Below are positions 1 to 13,300 of a DNA stretch of 64,000 bases, piece after piece. Made by a program: the position numbers and the translations under genes. The stretch is taken from assembly GCA_028564705.1 (NCBI GenBank), contig JAPXFQ010001518.1, forward strand, positions 310,001-374,000, read 5' to 3'. The notes beneath the pieces were generated by a model, which saw only the letters and a program-made list of their open reading frames with translations, was not told where the DNA came from and did no database searches. The first letter of the stretch is position 1; each line of letters starts with the position of its first letter. This DNA is from Apricaphanius iberus. Lineage: Eukaryota > Chordata > Actinopteri > Cyprinodontiformes > Aphaniidae.

Positions 1-1028
1 ACAACTTTACAGTTTTGTGTGGTCTGCCGCTGTAAGTGAGACATTAGAGACACAGCAGGATGTATGGATGCCGAACTAGCCGTGTTGCTACTGGATTGGT
101 CAATAATAAATGCTTGCTCCAGGGCTATTTAGGCATGATGATATGATAAGATGCCGGGAAAACTGTTTGCTAGTTTACCAACTGACTCGCCGTTAGTTTA
201 ATGTTTTGTTGTTTTGGCTGGTGAGCTTGTAAATCCGTCAGTACACTTCTTCAGATGCGCTCCACAGAGATTTGTTTTTATGACAGTGACATTACGCCAC
301 CGGCTTTGATAGGGCAACAGAGGCAAATATCTGCAAAGTTAATTTGATTTGAATGTCCAACTGAGTAGGATAATTAAAAAACCTATTTACAGAATGTGCA
401 TGTGTATATGTGTAATAAAAAGTAAACTTATTATTTGCAAGAAGTTAAATAAAGAAACTGTGAAAGATAGATGTGAACATAACAGCAGCAGAAATGCTAC
501 ATTAAGTTAAATATACAGTGCAAATTACAGCCGGTTTGTGAGCTAGGCTTTGAATAAGCTGCATGCACACAGAAAGAGGTTTTCATGTCTTCTAGTCTTG
601 TAGTTGAAGCATGTTTCCACTTCCTTGCATTAAGGCAGTGGGTATACACTCATAGGCATCATTGTACAGAGAACAAGATACTCCCAAACAGTTTAGATAG
701 TACATCACTTGTGCAAATAGCTCATATAATTTGGGCAGTGATACTTTAAGGTAATTTTCTCCTACCAGTGTGAGAAAGAACGTTCCATAAAATATCTAGA
801 ATATGATGTTCTTTAAGATCTTACAAAAACAGGAGAGTGGGTTTAGTGCTAGAAACCACTTGGAAAATCCCTGCAACTAGAGACAAGTTACCATCATTAT
901 AAATAATGAGTGTGGGTTGAGTAGCATCAATATAATAGAGACAAGGTCACCTGCATTGGGAATAAGCACAATGCAAGAGTCACACACCCTTCATTTTCAC
1001 ACAAACACTTTTTTCCTCAGACTCTTAC
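1..1028. other. intron of col12a1, no gene seen
   Basis: AT-rich sequence downstream of the last visible col12a1 exon. No reading frame resembles the next TSPN exon and no recognised mobile element was found. Confidence 0.7.
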
Positions 1029-1332
1029 TTGGTGGGTTGGGTCAGGTAGGAGTCTTTGTGCAGCCTGTAGGCAATGTAGCTGTTAAAGGAACCAGGCTCC
1101 ATGGACACGCCATTCATGCCGGCAAATGTTCGGTCTGTAATGTTGAAAGCTTCTAGCATTCTGAAGCCTGAAAGGAACGGATAAACAGGAACAGCAAAGA
1201 GAAGATGAAAGATACAAAGGAGAAGTCTTAGCAAAGTCAATAAGCGCTCCAGAGATATGTTAAATGTGTAAGGTGTGGTATTTAACTGCTTACCAGGTGT
1301 GGTGTATCCATTGATGAAGATTAGAGGGCAAG
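1029..1332 (-). CDS. col12a1: col12a1 start of thrombospondin-N/laminin-G-like domain (two exons, partial)
   Basis: Exons 1,294-1,332 ([13 protein letters not shown]) and 1,029-1,167 ([17 protein letters not shown] onward, ending TQPT) encode residues about 2328-2386. They correspond to the start of the TSPN domain that joins VWA4 to the collagenous region. The second exon ends in phase 2 (ACC AA|GTAAGA). The next exon is not in bases 1-1,028, so the gene continues off the left edge. Confidence 0.92.
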
Positions 1333-4300
1333 CTGAAAGATAACAAGAGGTTATATGATGTTGGAAAAACAGATTAGGTGTAAACATTGTCTTGTTCACA
1401 GATGCAAGCACATTCATTTGCACCACTAACAAAGATGTGTAAAGAGTAGTTTTTATTTACTGCAGAAGCATGTTGTCACTTTTGATGTCAGGAAAACTCA
1501 ACTCTACTTTGAAAACAATTCCCATTCCAAAAACATAATATGTTGGGGAAGAATGATTCAATAAAATATAAAATCTTAATTATTGGTACCTCTGCTGTAA
1601 ACACAGTGTACAACGTTTTTTTTTAGTAGGACAGCATGTATTGTTCAATAACAGTTCATTATTTTAAGCACCCCAGAGCACATCACTGAATGATCTTCAA
1701 CAGTAGGTGTACATATAAATAATTTTTAAGAAATCGCAATTTTTGTTAGTAATTTTCTTACTAGATGTTGCAGTTTCACAGATGAAAGTGATCAGGTTAT
1801 CCTGAATTTTGTCAAAAGCATCGTAGTCGTCAACGACAAACACGTGTCTCTCAGAGGGCTTGCTGCCAATAACCGTCAATTCTCTTATGTCAACATCAGC
1901 TACGCCAACCACAAACACACTATAGCCTGTAAAATACACACAAAACAAACAAAGGCTATTGTTAATCACATCAAAAAGCCACAGGCACTTTGAATATGTT
2001 TCAAATTACTCTATGGTTATTATTAAATTTTTAGTCCCAGGCTTCATCTCTGTTCTAGAAATGAAAAGGTTTCACAATTATACTGTCCAGTACATTTCTT
2101 GAGCACAATACAAAGCCAAACAAATATTATGACTTCACACATACCAGAGTGCTGCAGTTTTTCTGCACTCTTCTTAACTTCATCCTGGGAGCGTCCATCT
2201 GTGACAACAACCAGCACTTTTGGGACATTTCTTCTCATGCCGCTGTCTGACGTTAACACCTTCTCATAGACATGCTTCAGAGCAACACCTTGAGAAAAAA
2301 AAATACAATTACTACTCCCAACTAACTACTTTGTGAAATAGTCCTTTTGTTAAGTGAAGTACCAGTCTTGGTGTTTCCTCCTCTGTAGCGTACTGACTGC
2401 AAAGCTGATATAACGATTCCCTTGTTATGGTAGGAGTTAAGCTTGAACTCAGTCTTGGCGTCATCGCTGTACTGCACGAAGGAAACCTGTTCCAAAAGAA
2501 TAAAAAATAGATGGGTAACAGCTGACAATATTATCCAGACTAAAAATATACAATTAAATATTGTAGTGTGCAATTATGTGTAAAGTTGTTAGTGAAAGAG
2601 TTGTCCATTCACAAACAAAATACACATACAACTGACTTAATAGTTTGTCTGCATGATTGCTTGTCAATGTCAAATATTCTTTTATACAAGAGGTTAACAA
2701 AACTTTAAAATAATCCATAGTAGATTTCATTACTGGGCTTTACATATCCATTAATGTAAAAGAAACAAAATAACTGAAAAATAACTTTTTTTATATCTTG
2801 TTTAAATCCCTAAATTTTAAACAAACCATGGGATAGTACCTTATCTACAACAATATATCAATGATATGTCTATGATCTATAGTTTGGGAGAAATAAAAAA
2901 AAATGATTGACTTCATGAAGTTGTAATACTTTCATGTTATTCTAAGTTTGCCTTTGACTGACTGGTAAGACCCTTGTGATGTCTCCTCTCTCAAAAGTTA
3001 CCATGTTCTTTAACTTCAAAAACCAACTGACCTGCATGCCTTTAGGGCTGATGACATCAAAAGCTGAAGTCATTTTTGTGGTGAACTGAATGACTTTGTT
3101 AAAGCTCTCATCCCCGATACTCCAGGACCCATCGATCAAATAGACCAGGTCAGCTTTGGCACCTTTGCACACTGTGATGCAAATGATCTACCGTTAATAG
3201 TATTAAAAGCCAGTCTCATTTAAGCAAAAAGAAAATTTCCAAAATATTCAATAAATTTCAAAGCTTTTTTCACCATCTAAAGCAGGTGGCACTGAAGCTG
3301 GGGGAGGGGGTGTAGGAGGCTCTGTCGGCGGGAGAGTGGGTTTGACCACTGCAATGACAAATCACAAGCAAACATATTTTATACATCTTTTGTCCAAGAT
3401 ATTTACAGATATTAGTATGGAAAGGGATGAAAAGACACTTGCTTACATGTTCTCTCCTTGACAGTGACTCCAGGTCCCTCTAAGTTGGGTGTTTGGGTGT
3501 ACACAGTGGCACTATAAAGTGTGTCAGGGCTTAAACCATCAAAGCAATAGCTGCTCTCTGAGCCTTGCACTGTGAACTCCTGAGCTCCTCTCTTAGAGGC
3601 TGCAGGAGAGGAGGAGGATACATAAAAAACACAATTAGTTCTGTGAAACGATGAATGTGATAGAAATTAAGCAAAAACATAAAAAGTGTGACAAGTCTTA
3701 CTGTCAAATGGATTAACTTTCAGTCTGTAGGATGTGGCTGCTCTGTGAGGGGCCCAACGGAGGCAGAAAGATTCGTATCCAACATTGTACGTCGACAAGT
3801 CAGTCACATTTAGATACACTACAAGGAATCAGGTAATTATTAATACATACCTTTTCAAGGTCCACTAATCATCCAGTATAAAAAAATACTGTATGGAATA
3901 CAGTTACTCATAACTAGATTTTTTAAACTTACATGTGGTTCCTTGACCAATCAGAGGTCCACTGACACCTGTGTTGTACTGGGCTACCACCTTCAGGTCA
4001 TAGGTTGTTCCAGGTTTTAGGTTCTGTAGTTGGTGGGAGGTTACGTCTCCAACAAATACTTCCATGGAGTCATCAGTACCTGAAAAGAGAGATCACAAAA
4101 ATGAAGCCTCAAGGCAATACTGAGCTTTAAAAAATGGTTAGTAAGTTAAACGAGTTTATCAAAAAAGCGCATATTTTCTCTAGAATGTAACACCACAATT
4201 GTTTAGGGGAGCTCATCTGTACCCTCAGGCTGGTAGATGATCTTGTATCCATTAACCCTGGATGGAGCAGGGTCCCATGACACCCTGAAGCGAGTGTACC

Positions 4301-7300
4301 ACTCATCTGAAACACGGAGATTTCTGGGGCCCAGCATTCCCACTGCAGGAAACAAGACAGGGCAACACAGTTTACTAAGAGGCAGAAGCTTCACATTCCA
4401 AAGTATATCAGCAAATGATATATCAGCAATAATGTAATTACTGTACTATATTTTAAAGGTTATTATGACATTTGAGTTATGAGGGAACTATTGTAACATG
4501 TTATGTTAAGTTCTACTGCCTCAAATAAATCAGCAATAATAATATGAATGTGGGCTCATGCAGGGAATTACATTATAAGCAATAACATCTCGGTTGTTTG
4601 GGAGGAGAAATTGGCTAATAGAATGACCGAAACTAAAAGTGTTAGATGTCTTTCCGTGGTGCAAAGACGGTTAATAATTCTCCCACAAAACCATTAGGTA
4701 TTTTTGGCACCCTTGAAAGGTCAAGAAGTGTAGTCCTGTTAATATACTGTATATCAGCACACAAACACTTCCTCTATTCAACAGGGATCTGATGCATATG
4801 AGCAGTGGTCAATGATAAATTGAACTTTTGCAAAGTGCATGAGAACCTAGAGGAGTTTGTACCTGTGCGTCCATCTCCTTCCAGCTCTCCTCCTGGTCCA
4901 TCAGCATAGATGGCAGTCACTTTTATATTGTATGGTGTGTCTAGATCCAAGTTCTGCAGGATCACATTGTTTCTGTTGCCTGGAACTGAAGTCTAAAGCA
5001 CAACAGACAATATCACATTAAGAAGACAGTTTCTCATAATTCAGGGCTATGGTACAATTTTCACTCCAAAAGAATAAATTCATATGGTTAAGTGGCTCAC
5101 ATATAGCTCAATAGGGTCTCCTATAGTTTGGGCATAGGTAATTTGATACTGCATGACCGGACCATCTGCGTGTTCCCAGCTAACAGAAAGAGTGGTGGTA
5201 GTGGGGTCATACACAAGCATGTTTCTTGGGCCACCCCGGGGTACTGTGGGGAAAAAGAAGCAGGATTGGGTTAGCTGGGGTGGGACTTAGCGATTGAAAT
5301 ATATTTTTTTTTTACCTCCAGTGTTAACATTTCAAACAATTAAACATTTCCTCTTTATATATTAGCTTCAGAGGAGTCTAATTTTATTGAAATTATTTAA
5401 AGCAATGTTAATAAACAGTCCCTAAGGTTTGCTTCATGTCATTTAGCTAATGCCCATAGGACTTCGAAATACCTTCACAAAACCAAGGCTGCTTTAAAAG
5501 AGAACAAAATCCTTAGTTCCTTGTCAGAAAAAAATAGAAGGAAGGCTGAAACAAAAGTTAATTAAGCTTATTGTGTAACATCAACTTAATTTAACAGGTG
5601 ATCCCAGAGACTTACAGGTTGTTCCGACATCACCAACTGGTTGTCCCTCTCCGTCGCTGTACAATGCAACAACTCTAACATTATATTCAGTATTTGGGAG
5701 CAGCTGTGTCAGCAGAGATGTAGTGGTGGTGCCTGGTACCAAAACCTAATAAGAAAAAACAAACAAACTTTTTTTTTCTTTTAGACTATCACAAGCAAAT
5801 TCACAATTTACAAACAAGGGTTTTGTGTCTGTCTAATTAGAAAAGTATAAAAAAGTCACTGTGCTGATGTAAATATATATTCTGCATGTATTAAGGGTAA
5901 AATCAACCTATCTTTCTGTAAAATAATATAAATCACAATCACGCAAAGAGGATCACATTCTCAAAGATAAGTGCTGTTCGTGAGATACAAATTTTATGGA
6001 GGGAAAAATACCATCCGCTAATAGGAGAAAAAAAAGAAAAAGCAACATGTCAGACATCCTTATGGGCATATTTGACCCAGTTAAAACTGACCTATTCTCA
6101 ATAGTATTTTTAAAAGAAATGGGAAATCTCTGGATATGTGAACAATGAATCTAAATCGGTTGCACTGGTCATACATGGTCAATGTCCAAAAAAATAAAAA
6201 AAATGCATTTAAATGGTTAGATGAAAGTTTTAGAAATATAGATAGGACTATTACACACAAAAATTGGATTTGTAAACAGTGAATTTAGAGTTTAAGGGTG
6301 ACAATGCAAGATGGAAAAAGTTATTGACAATAACAGGAAGAACAGAAGTAATAAGGATAAATGTTTTACCGAGGTTATACATTAGACAAAGTGCTAAAAA
6401 AATTTGAGACTTGGATGTACCTGATATAAAAAGATACTACTAGGCAACAGCCTTAAGAATTAAAGATATTTTGATAAATAACAAGGCAGAGAATGGATGA
6501 AGTGAAATGTAACATGGGTTGTCATGTGGCAATGTGGTGAAAGGAACTGGATATAATAAAGAAACTCGTTAAAGGAACTATAGAAATATGGGCAGTGATA
6601 TGGAAGACAATGTAACTGTCTAGCTCAATTAATAGGGTAATGAAAATATGGAAGAATTTTGACTTTGAACCCTAAAACGTAGACAGGGGATTCCAAAGAT
6701 GGGAAGCCAAAGGACTTGTTTATATATTGCAGCTTTTTGAAGGTGAAGATGTGAAATTATTCAAACAGGTAAAAAATGAATTTCAGATACCAATACAATA
6801 TGTTTATTTTTACAAATAAGGAGTTACTTTACACAATTTAAAGATTAGCAATATCTGCAAAAACAAATAAAAGAAATACAAAAATTAATTATGTCAAAGT
6901 TAGAGATTAACAGGAAGTTAAATTTAAAGTTTTAACAAAGCCCTACAAGCAGAGCAGGACTATAATATGGGTATTATCTATGAATAGGAAACAAAGAAAT
7001 ATTATAATCTCAGATGAAAATTGGGAAGAACCTTCAAATCTCTAACAGCACTGTATGGAGAGAGTTTGAATAGAAAATAAAAACGCAATATTTATTTACA
7101 GTAGTTCAAATGTTAAAATATAGTTAATTGTCTGGTAAGTGCTGGCGAGGCTGCATCCAAATAGGATACTATACACATATATTTTGGGGTCACCCAGCTC
7201 TTACAGAATATTGGGAAAATATAAAAAAAGAACACTGATTGATTAAGGCCTGTTGAATGTTGGTGTACTCTTCAGTGGCAGTGCAAAGTTCTGAATATTG

Positions 7301-10300
7301 GCATGAACTGGAACACGTATACACCAATCCAGAGCATCACCAAACATACTGAATGGGTGACATGTTCGGTGACTATCCTGGCCATGCAAGAACTGCGATG
7401 TTTCCAGAAACTGTGTACAGATCCTTGCTACATTGTGCCGTTCATTATCATGCACAAAAATGGGCTTCAGGATCTCATTATGGTGTCTTTGTCCATTTAA
7501 AATGCCATCAATAAAATACCATCTGCCCCGAACAGTGAAAACGGAACTGTGAACTGAATGCCTCTTCAATGTGGCAAATGCCATCGAAGTTTAGCATTTG
7601 CCAAATCAAGTTAGTTACAATGACGAACTGCAGTCAGGTTGAGACCCTGATGAGGATGAAGAGCATGCAGATGAGCTTCCTTGAGACGATTTCTGACATA
7701 AAGTGCAGAAATGTTTTGTTTATGCAAACCAATTGTTGTAGCATCTGTTCGGGTGGCTGGTCTCAAACGACCATGGAGGATAACATGCTGGATGTGGAAA
7801 TCCTGTCCTGTGTGGATACACGTGGTCTGCGGTTGTGTAGCTGTTTGGATGTACTGCCAAATTCTCTGAAATTTCTTTTCGGGTTCGACTTTTGGTAGAA
7901 AAATTAACATTCATTTCAACAGCTTTGGTAGACATTCTTGCAGTCAGCATGCTAATTGCACACTCCCTCAAAAGTTGCCACAAAGGTGGCATTGTGTTGT
8001 GTGATCAAACTGCACATTTCAGAATGACCTTTTATTGAAAACAGTCTAAGGCAGGCCTGTGCAATATTTATGCCGTCTAATCAGCACCTTAATATCCCAT
8101 ACCTGTGAGGTGAGATGGATAAGCTTGGCAAAAACGAGAATTGCTCACTAACACAAATTTAAACAGACGTGTGAACAATATTTAAGAGCAATGGGTCTTT
8201 TGTGTATATAGAAAATGTTTAAGATCTTTGAATTCTGTTAATGAAATATGGGAGCATACTACCGTTAAAATTTTGCAATTGCTATTCTCCTGTGAAACCC
8301 TAAACCAACTGCATGCTGTAGTTTTGCAGCCGATGAACATCTGAGCTTGCATCTATTACCTTACTTGCTGCTTACACATTCAGTGGAAAGAAAGGGGAAG
8401 CATCAATGGGCCTTTATCTCTGCAATGTTAATTTACTTAATTTCTTTCATTTTGATTGTATAACTGTTAGTCTTCTTAAATATGTTCTGGTGAGGAGTCT
8501 AGAATCATAAGTGTAAAAGGAATGCACTGGCTCAGACCAGAAAAGCAGATAATTTATGCTATAAATCTCCAGCTGGTGTTTAACTTGACAAATGCTAATA
8601 AAAGGCCACATTGCCACTGACGTAAAACAGTGAAACAGGCCAGGCAAAAGGTCCTAGCGTCTCATGAATCTGACATTGTAAAAAACATAATTTTTAATTG
8701 AAATAAGTTCAGGACGATATGAAAAACTTGTAATTTTAAAGACTGAGACAGAGTGCAAACCTTCAATTAAAAACTGATACATCGGGTTGGTTGTTTATAG
8801 ATTCTTTTCACATTAAGTCGTGGGCATTCTCACACCATATGGCACATTTTATGTAGACAGCAGGAACTACAATAAAATAACTTGTGGTTTAATGAACTTG
8901 TTTTATTTGAAGACTTGGTAGCTAGACACACCGAAGAATTCAGCTGGCAGTAATTACACACACTCACACACAATTCCCAGGTTTATTTGATAAGCAGACT
9001 GACTTCATTTAAGAACACAATGTAACGTATAGCGTACATCTGCCCTATTCACATAATTAAAAGTATTGCTCTAAAGTATTGCATGGATAACATATAATAT
9101 AGGTGGAAATATAATATATAATATAGGTGGAAATCAATGACATATGATATATATGTTTACTAAAAAGATAATAGAAACTCACCGATTCCGAAGGTCTGTT
9201 ACCAACAAGAGGAGCATAGACCACCCTGTACTGCTGAACTGGTCCCGTGGCTGCCTCCCAACGAACATTCAAAGTGTTGGTTGTGGGGTTGAAGACCCTT
9301 ATGTTCCTGGGGGGCTTCCGGTCCACTACTGATCCATAAACATTGCATGGACACAAGGTAGTTTGAGGTAGAGAAAGAGAAAAAATGGGAAATGTTAGGA
9401 TAAGAGTATACCATCTGTTTGTGTTTTCAAATATGGACAAATTCCTCCTTATGGAATCTCCTGGCCACTGCTGTTACCTTTTCTTCTGATTTTGTATAAC
9501 AACATCCACACCGGTTTTATGTATAGCCAGGGAAATATTATATCAAGTCACTTCAATAAAATGGGAATTATTCCCACAAGCAACCAACAGAGGTATGTCT
9601 AAGACATTATTTAAAAGTACCACTATCAATGGGATACCCCCAGCTAGTGCCCTAAAGGTTAATACAAAGTGTGGAGGCTTCCTTCCTCAAAACCAAACCA
9701 GATGTTTTAAATTTCTGCAGTACACTTTTTAATAACCATATAAATTAAGGGGAAAACACAGTAGGCAGAACTCAGACAGTGATAGAAGATTAGAGTGTCA
9801 GTTTTACTTTAGCTGATTAGAAATGTTGCAAGACAAGGCAATTTTATTTGTATAGCACGCCTTCAACACAACGTAATTCAAGGTACTTTACATGATTCGG
9901 TAGTAAAGAAACCAAACATATGTTAAAAGCCTAGAAAAGTAAAAACAGCAAAACGTAATATTATGAAAATTAAAAACAGATAAAACACAAGAATCAATAA
10001 AAGAAGACATTTAGCATTTGATTAACAACAACAATTTAGGAAAAGCATGAAAATAAAATATATGTCAAAAATCTATATCTCAAGACATCTCTGAACAGTA
10101 GAGTTTTAATCTTTGATTTCAAAGAAACTAAAGATTCAGCAGCTTAGCAGTCGTCTGAAAGTTTGTCCCAGATTTGTGGGGCATAGAAACTGAAAGCTGA
10201 TTTTCCATGTTTGGTTCTAATTCTAGGGATGTTCAGTAAACTAGAGTTGGAGGACCTGAGTGGTCTGCTGGGTTGGTATAGTGACAGCAGGTCTTCAACA

Positions 10301-13300
10301 TACTTAAGTGCTAAACCATTTAGTGATTTATGAACGAGTAGGAGTATTTTGAAGTCTATTTTCTGAGCTCCAGGCAGCTAGTGTAAGGACTTTAGAACTG
10401 GGGTTATGTGCTCTACTTTCCTGGTTCTAGTGAGGATGCGCACAGCAGCATTCTGGATCAGCTGCACCTGTCTGATTGACTTTTTAGATAGACCTGTGAG
10501 GACGTTGTTGCAGTAATCAATCTGACTAAAGATGAAAGCATGTATGAGTTTTACACGCTTCTATTGTGACACTAGTCCTTTAATCCTAGAAATGTTCTTT
10601 AGGTGATAGGAGGCTGACCTTGTTATTTCCTTTATTTTACTCTGGAAGTTCAGGTCTGAGTCCATTATTACACCTAGATTACATGCTGGATCATTACTTT
10701 CTAGTTGTATCAACTAAAGCTTTTACAGTCTTTTGTTTAGGACATTTTCAGTGATTAAATCTGATGATAAATGATTTCATTATTGATTACAGGTTCTTAA
10801 TGATACTTATGTTTAGGTGATCAATAACATGTTTAATATACAGTAACATATAGAGCACTCCTGATTCTTTTAAAATAGAAATTGCTCAGTGACAAGGAAA
10901 AAAGTTACTTCTTTAGATACTTTGTGTACTGATGGATAAAATCAGGGAAATTTAATTTAATTCCACTATAGTTCTGCAGCTTCAAGAGGTCATAAAGTTT
11001 GGTAAATTTGTGAACCACTAACTACAATGGGCCATGACTATAGGATGGAAAATGGGGGTAAAACTGACATGCAATGAGCATGACCCAAGCCAATTGAACT
11101 GTGAGCCATATAATGCATAATACCGTTCTTTCATTTCTTCCTTGTTAGTTTTTCCTAAAAGGAGCCACACACTCAGCAGATCCTTCCCCCATTCTTAAAT
11201 CCTTCCATAATCCTGACCACTATCCTTTCTTCCAGCCTATGAATTATTATTATTACGGTAAAGACAGAGGAGACCCCTTTATAACACTGCCAGGCCAGAG
11301 GAATGCTTTCCTACGCAATCGCCCCGCAAAATGCTGACTCATTCCCAGCATAGTTTGGTGGTTTAACTGTGGGAGAAACTGGAAAATCTCAGCTCTTATT
11401 CAAAGTTCAGTACAAGCTGAACTATTATTCTTTTACTATTCCATATGTTCCACTTAATTAAATTAATTTCATGTGTCGTTAAAAAGTAATTAAAGTTGAC
11501 TGAACTCGCTTGGCTAGGATAGATTTGGGTGATGAAAGTAGTTAAAGCTGGCTGCCTTGTTGAAGACCCTGGACATCTGAGGCAAACAGGCCAGAGACTG
11601 GGGCCAGTGAGTTTATCTGAACAGACATACATGAATTCCTGATTCAGGAGTAAAATCCCACTGGCATTATGCAAGCTTTTACAAACCTTGAACGCTGTCT
11701 TTGAAGAAGATTACCATTTCTATTTTATACTTCTCGACCAATGTAATTTATATTCTCTCTAGTTAATACTAGGTTGCTCTCACATTTCTAACACCACCAT
11801 TTTAGCTATTGACTCATACAAGCTCCAAAAAAAGAAATTACTTACAGGTCTTTCCAATCCCATTGAGCTCCCTGCTGACTCCTGTTGGGTACATTGCAAC
11901 CACGCTGATTGAGTACTCAGTATCAGGGGTCAGATTTGGAAGCAGGACACTGGTCTTTTTGCCACCAACCTGGGTCTAAAGAGAGTTGATGAGGAAAAAA
12001 AGTCATAGGATGTTGAAATCTTGAGATGTTTTTTTTTTTTATAATGTTAACTTTTGTTCTCCACAACTATAACCATGACCTGTTTGCTGTGTTCTTTTTT
12101 TTTTATTCTTGATACTGCTGATTACTAATCTTCTCTAGCCATCCTCTGACTCTTTGAAAAATAGGTATATAAGTATTTATGCTGAGATTACAACTCTACA
12201 CACGTCACTGGTGAAGCTGTCAGGGATTATATAAAGTTAGACTGGATAAATTGGGATGCTAAGAAGAAAGGTTCTGAATATTTTACTTGCAGTGGATAAT
12301 CATTGTGCAAAAACTGGCATTCATTTTTATTATGACTACTATATTATAACCACATTTTCAACCTCACGTTTTGGCTCTCAGTAACGTCCCCACCATATAT
12401 CAACAATGCATTGTGAGCAGTACAAATATAATACAAACGACTTTTTGAAATGCATTGCAAGTATTACTGTCATGAATACACAATATTCACATATTTTTTG
12501 GGACAAATTCTCAGTGCAGCAGATGTCCACACCTCACAGAGATGATAAATGCCTTTCTAAGATAATAAGCATCTCATTGAGTATTGGCAACAATAATATT
12601 GGTCAGTTACTGTATACGGCTAAGTCAAAGGTAAAATTGTCTTCAAACAACAGAAGTCTTTCAAGCTCCAATCTTCAGGTTTGAAGCTTGAATCAACATT
12701 ATCTACATAAATATACTTTGAAGTGGTAGAACATGCATTTTTTTTGACAACATCCGTATTGTGTGCCAAATTTTATTGCTTAATTTTAGTGTTCCCTTTT
12801 ACCAGTAGCCAATTTGAACAATATAATCAGTAGGGGGTGTAAATCTACACAGAAATCATAGTTTGGTAATTTCTAAGTTTAAAAGTAAATTTTTATCAAG
12901 CTATAGTAAAGAAAATGTAATAGAAAACATGTCTTTACTTTGGTCAGCAGTTAAAATAGAGGGCCTGACTAAACAAAGGTTTGCACTTGTTAAAACTGGC
13001 GCAAACAGCACAGCATAGCAAAAACAGGCTGCAGCTTATTTACTAACATAGTGCAGAGAGCGTTGTTCCTGCTACACCCACACTAAAATGCATGCAATCA
13101 GGGCCTTTCTGTCAGAAGATGCAAAATATTGGGTGGAGAACAAGCAAATAAGTACACTTTCCAGGTGCAGGGGGATTAACTAAACATCAAATGGTTTGCC
13201 CGGGCTATTTTAGCATCTATATTTACTGCCTCTGAAAGGCATGTCTTTGCGCCACTACATTCAAGAAAAGTTTATTAATGACAAACTAAAAAATATATTT

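Noticed and set aside
4203..4222. Read-through of the FN3-15 first exon to a stop in the intron
   Set aside because: The upstream donor GAG G|GTACAG keeps the FN3 frame into the next exon. Reading past it loses the fold and meets a stop.
7303..7898. Plus-strand open frames considered as a gene
   Set aside because: They are antisense to a Tc1-like transposase relic, which explains the open stretches.
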